From positions 1 through 24,225 of the forward strand of contig JACPSA010000005.1 of assembly GCA_016193545.1 (NCBI GenBank): a DNA stretch of 24,225 nucleotides, in the 5' to 3' direction. Positions 21,317 to 24,225 of this stretch are shown here, piece after piece. Position 1 is the first letter of the stretch. Every line of letters starts with the position of its first letter. The notes below the pieces were generated by a model. That model was not told the origin of the DNA and ran no database searches. It was given only the letters and a program-made list of their open reading frames with translations. The stretch is from Chloroflexota bacterium. Its GTDB lineage: Bacteria; Chloroflexota; Dehalococcoidia; Dehalococcoidales; UBA2162. Position numbers and translations under genes: made by a program.

Positions 21317-22089
21317 TTCAACACCTCTATCGTCAGTAATCTGTAGGCATCAGCCCCGGCGGACTGGGGAGCATAGGTCAGGATTGACTGCCCGCTGGCC
21401 GGAGCTTCCTTAAAGCGAACACTGGTGGGAATAAGCGCCTCGAAGACTCTTATCCGGTCGCCAAAGGCTTTCCGGGTAACTTCGATAACCTCCTGGCTGT
21501 GCAGGGTTCGTGAGCTGGTCATGGTAAATAATATCCCGGAAATCTCCAGGTCAGGATTAAGCTTATCTTTTATCCGGATAATCGTACTCAAAAGGAGCGC
21601 CAGCCCTTTCATTGCCAGAAAGTCGGCTTGCAGAGGAATGATTACCTGGTCGGCGGCGGCCAGGGCATTGATGGTCAACAGACCCAGACTGGGTAAACAA
21701 TCCACCACGATAAAATCATAACTTGAGCGTACCGGCTGGAGCATTTCCTTCAACACCATCTCCCGGTTGGATGCTCCCACCAGGTCGAGCTGCGCCTGGG
21801 ATAGCTCGATATTAGCTGGCGCCAGGTCGATATTCGGGTTGCTGGTCAGCAGAATAACATCCTGAATTGAGACAGCACCGTCATTACTAACGGTGCTCGC
21901 CAGGACGTTATACACAGTGAGTTTAAGACTCTCAGGATTGAACCCCATGGTGATGGTCAGGCTACCCTGGGGGTCCCAATCAACCAGCAGCACGCGCTTA
22001 CCGTGTTCGCTGAGGCCCTGAGCCAGGGCAGCCGCTGTGGTCGTTTTACCTACTCCGCCCTTATGATTGGCGATACAGATAACCGACAT
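21313..22089 (-). CDS. ParA/Soj-family ATPase
   Basis: 258 residues, deviant-Walker ATPase of the ParA group that moves or positions DNA or protein cargo on the nucoid. Walker A KGGVGKTTT (10-18) with the signature Lys at 10 and Lys at 15, followed by VDWDPQGS (A' motif) and VDCLPSLG (Walker B). The NTPase core LINALAAADQVIIPLQAD is also ParA-like. There is no N-terminal HTH, so DNA specificity must come from a partner. The frame opens at a TTG at 22107, but this is inside the -10 box; the ATG at 22089 has AGAGG six bases ahead. The partner gene overlaps it by 4 nt. No parB-like gene is in the window, so this is not the usual chromosomal parAB. Confidence 0.92.
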   Translation of the reverse strand: MSVICIANHKGGVGKTTTAAALAQGLSEHGKRVLLVDWDPQGSLTITMGFNPESLKLTVYNVLASTVSNDGAVSIQDVILLTSNPNIDLAPANIELSQAQLDLVGASNREMVLKEMLQPVRSSYDFIVVDCLPSLGLLTINALAAADQVIIPLQADFLAMKGLALLLSTIIRIKDKLNPDLEISGILFTMTSSRTLHSQEVIEVTRKAFGDRIRVFEALIPTSVRFKEAPASGQSILTYAPQSAGADAYRLLTIEVLK

Positions 22090-22106
22090 AACTACCTCTT
22101 TTACCA

Positions 22107-22150
22107 ATTATAGCGCAATTCCGCAATTGCGTCAATACTCTATTGCGCAA
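22107..22150 (-). promoter_or_regulatory. parA promoter with embedded operator
   Basis: Minus strand: TTGACG (22135-22130), exactly 17 bases, then TATAAT (22112-22107). The spacer CAATTGCGGAATTGCGC contains the perfect palindrome CGCAATTGCG (22122-22131, overlapping the -35) and a further half-site. ATTGCGCAA (22142-22150) lies just upstream of the -35. A protein bound here would block RNA polymerase. Confidence 0.8.
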
Positions 22151-22178
22151 GTTATGTTTGCACTTGGTTTGCTCCCAC

Positions 22179-22318
22179 TGTCATTGCGAGTCCTTCCGCT
22201 GAAGGACGTGGCAATCCACCTGCGGCGGGAGTCGGGGGCAAGCCGGGAGTAAGGGACACTACACCCCACTCGGATTGCTTCGCCTCCTTCCTGAAGGAAG
22301 GATGGTCTCGCAATGACA
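22179..22318. repeat. Palindromic element with TGTCATTGCGAG ends
   Basis: A perfect 12-bp terminal inverted repeat, TGTCATTGCGAG (22179-22190) and CTCGCAATGACA (22307-22318). Inside are GCAATCC/GGATTGC (22212-22218 with 22272-22278) and two local hairpins, TCCTTC-CGCT-GAAGGA (22191-22206) and TCCTTC-CT-GAAGGA-type (22286-22299). The end sequence is a very common dispersed palindromic repeat in anaerobic bacteria. It fills most of the parA-metG gap; short open frames inside it are shadows. Confidence 0.8.
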
Positions 22319-22370
22319 ACACCAACCACCTGTAGCGAGGGCCGGGGGCGCGCCAAAACCGAATAGTACC

Positions 22371-22380
22371 ATTGCGCAAT
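22371..22380. promoter_or_regulatory. ATTGCGCAAT palindrome upstream of metG
   Basis: A perfect 10-bp palindrome identical to the one at 20992-21001. It is 110 bases before the metG ATG and just past the palindromic element. The region between it and metG has a weak promoter candidate (TTGGTT 22423-22428, TATATT 22448-22453, spacer 19). Confidence 0.5.
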
Positions 22381-22489
22381 ACCGGCCATCCAACAAAAAA
22401 CGGGTAGACAGAACGGAGAGCTTTGGTTTATATTGTGTTGGTCTGATTATATTATTGATTATCATCAAAATCATCATTCAGGATAAAAG

Positions 22490-24163
22490 ATGGGCGAGAG
22501 AATCTTCATCGGGGTAGCCTGGCCTTACGCTAACGGCCCGCTGCACCTGGGCCATGTTGCCGGAGCCTATCTGCCAGCTGACATATTTGCCCGCTACCAC
22601 CGTACCAAGGGGAACGAAGTATTGATGGTATCGGGTTCCGACCAGCACGGCACGCCGATAACTATCCAGGCGGAACAAGAAGGGAAAAAACCCGCGGAAG
22701 TAGCCAACTTTTACCACCAACAGTTCCTTGAATCCTGGAAAAAGCTGGGTATTTCCTTCGACCTTTACACCGCCACCGGAACTGACAATCACGCCCGGGT
22801 AACCAGCGATATTTTCCTCACGCTTCTTGAGAAGGGCTACATTTACAAGGCAAGCATGTCGCAGCCTTATTGCCCCAATTGCCAGCGTTTTCTGCCCGAC
22901 CGTTATAGCGAAGGCACTTGTCCCTATTGCCATTTTACCGGCGCCAGGGGAGACCAGTGTGATAAGTGCGGCAAGCCCCTTAATGCCAGCGAGCTTATCA
23001 ACCCTCGCTGCCGCCGCTGCGGCACAACTCCGATATTCAAAGAATCGGAGCACTTTTTCTTGAAACTCGACGCCTTCAGCGATAAATTGAAGGAATGGGT
23101 AAGCCAGCAGAAGCACTGGAGGGCGAACGTCCTCAATTTTACCAGGGGTTATCTTGAGGAGGGACTCAAGGGAAGAGCGATAACCCGTGACATTGATTGG
23201 GGGATACCGGTGCCGGTGGCCGGTTTTGAAGGGAAGCGCATCTATGTATGGTTTGAAGCTGTTATCGGTTATCTTTCCGCCAGCCAAGAGTGGGCCGAAT
23301 CCACCGGAGATGATGACAAATGGCGTGTTTTCTGGCAAGACAAGGAGACAAAAAGCTACTATTTCATCGGTAAAGACAACATCATCTTCCACACCGTCAT
23401 CTGGCCGGCGATGCTCATGGGTTGCGGTGATTTGAATCTCCCTTACGACGTACCGGCCAATGAGTTTTTAACCATCGAGGGCAGCAAACTTTCAACCAGC
23501 CGCCACTGGGCAGTCTGGCTGCCGGATTACCTTTCACGCTACGACCCCGACCCACTGCGTTACCTGCTATCAATAAACATGCCTGAGACCGGAGATACCG
23601 ATTTTTCCTGGCGCGAGTTCTTCCGCCGCAACAATGACGAGCTGGTCGCCACCTACGGTAATCTGGTGCACCGTGTGCTCACCTTTACCTACCGCAACTT
23701 CGATGGCCGAGTGCCGCAGGCAGGGGAATTTGACAGCCAGACCCGGGCTTTACTCAAAAGAGCTGAGGATACCCTGAAGACAATGGATGAGCTTCTCTAC
23801 CACTGCCACTTCAAAGAAGCGATAAAGTCAGCCATGTCCCTGGCCCAGGAGAGCAACCGCTACCTTGATGACAAAGCCCCCTGGAAAACAATCAAGCAGG
23901 ACCGGCAGGCTTCAGCCACCGCCTTACAGGCAGCTATCTCCGTGCTTTCCTGCCTGAGAACGGTGCTATACCCCTTCTTGCCCTTCAGCTCTCAAAAGCT
24001 ACACGCGTCTCTCGGTTTCGGGGGCAGTGTCGAAAGTGACGGCTGGCAGCTACATTTTCCCCCGCCAGGGCAGAAACTGCTTCCCCCCCAACCTCTATTT
24101 ACCAAATTAGAGGAGGCATTAGCCGAAGAAGAATCCAGCCGTCTGGGAAACATACATCGATAG
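22490..24163 (+). CDS. metG: Methionyl-tRNA synthetase
   Basis: Class Ia synthetase that charges initiator and elongator tRNA-Met. 557 residues. The Rossmann domain has WPYANGPLHLGHVAGAYLPAD-type signature (HLGH at 19-22). The connective insert carries four CxxC pairs (CPNC, CPYC, CDKC, CRRC, about 127-178), the two-knuckle zinc form. The catalytic loop is KLSTS (333-337) in place of KMSKS. The anticodon-binding helical domain (about 390-540) follows. It stops without the C-terminal dimer/tRNA-binding domain seen in longer forms. AGGA stands six bases before the ATG. It is divergent from parA with a 400-base gap of repeats. The last 62 bases of the window after its stop show no recognisable feature. 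Confidence 0.97.
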   Translation: MGERIFIGVAWPYANGPLHLGHVAGAYLPADIFARYHRTKGNEVLMVSGSDQHGTPITIQAEQEGKKPAEVANFYHQQFLESWKKLGISFDLYTATGTDNHARVTSDIFLTLLEKGYIYKASMSQPYCPNCQRFLPDRYSEGTCPYCHFTGARGDQCDKCGKPLNASELINPRCRRCGTTPIFKESEHFFLKLDAFSDKLKEWVSQQKHWRANVLNFTRGYLEEGLKGRAITRDIDWGIPVPVAGFEGKRIYVWFEAVIGYLSASQEWAESTGDDDKWRVFWQDKETKSYYFIGKDNIIFHTVIWPAMLMGCGDLNLPYDVPANEFLTIEGSKLSTSRHWAVWLPDYLSRYDPDPLRYLLSINMPETGDTDFSWREFFRRNNDELVATYGNLVHRVLTFTYRNFDGRVPQAGEFDSQTRALLKRAEDTLKTMDELLYHCHFKEAIKSAMSLAQESNRYLDDKAPWKTIKQDRQASATALQAAISVLSCLRTVLYPFLPFSSQKLHASLGFGGSVESDGWQLHFPPPGQKLLPPQPLFTKLEEALAEEESSRLGNIHR

Positions 24164-24225
24164 TTGAGTCCCACTGTAATATTTTATTGATAGCGAGAGA
24201 AAATTGGAGCTAAGCACAATTTACC

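Noticed and set aside
20969..22380. parA/RHH operon as a toxin-antitoxin or CRISPR-linked system
   Set aside because: The ATPase has a full ParA Walker signature, the RHH gene has no toxin partner, and no spaced direct-repeat array exists in the window.
22132..22477. Three short minus-strand ORFs (85, 75 and 72 codons) between parA and metG
   Set aside because: They lie in the palindromic element, overlap each other in different frames and have no family-like sequence.
22478..23392. 304-codon ORF antisense to metG
   Set aside because: It is exactly opposite conserved metG codons; long antisense frames are common in GC-rich coding DNA and it lacks a ribosome site.

Overview
The window is ordinary chromosomal sequence at about 53% GC by eye, with dense single-domain housekeeping genes, no phage or transposase genes, and many intergenic palindromes. 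The gene content (GuaB3-type IMP dehydrogenase, MtnA, long SerA next to a class-V aminotransferase, CHASE4 histidine kinase, XRE and small orphan proteins) fits an anaerobic member of the Chloroflexota, probably Dehalococcoidia-like. That placement is an inference from protein style and was not checked by search.

Layout. 1-3895 (minus): ligA, then pth, then mtnA (cut by the window edge), separated by hairpin-rich repeats. 4077-5376 (plus): a DUF1015 gene broken by one frameshift. 5520-10023 (minus): one probable operon, class-V aminotransferase, serA, enoyl-CoA hydratase, SDR dehydrogenase, behind a clear promoter. 10126-12263 (minus): ribF and tyrS with a 4-nt overlap; tyrS ends inside its S4 domain. 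12264-12687: intergenic, with a promoter and the decayed 3' end of a 4Fe-4S protein. 12688-16358 (minus): histidine kinase, receiver-only protein, OmpR-type regulator, nitroreductase. 16726-17315 (minus): XRE regulator plus a 69-residue protein. 17478-18340 (plus): tRNA-Thr(CGT) with an unknown 258-residue gene starting ten bases behind it. 18387-19526 (minus): guaB3. 19847-20905 (plus): rsmI and a small zinc-ribbon-like gene. 20969-22089 (minus): a parA gene and a ribbon-helix-helix partner. 22490-24163 (plus): metG.

How it works together. Most genes serve translation (pth, tyrS, rsmI, metG, tRNA), cofactors and nucleotides (ribF, guaB3), replication or repair (ligA) and serine synthesis (serA, aminotransferase and perhaps the DUF1015 protein). 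The two-component cluster probably controls itself and perhaps the nitroreductase.

Most noteworthy. The parA/RHH pair has a near-consensus promoter whose whole 17-base spacer is built from TTGCG/CGCAA half-sites. The same half-sites form perfect palindromes at the far end of the operon and before metG. This looks like a self-regulated, possibly DNA-positioning, chromosomal ParA module. Other items are a GTTTAAGAGGGGC-type dispersed repeat in four intergenic spaces (one copy supplies the pth ribosome-binding region), two cloverleaf-like palindromic elements, and the broken DUF1015 and 4Fe-4S genes.
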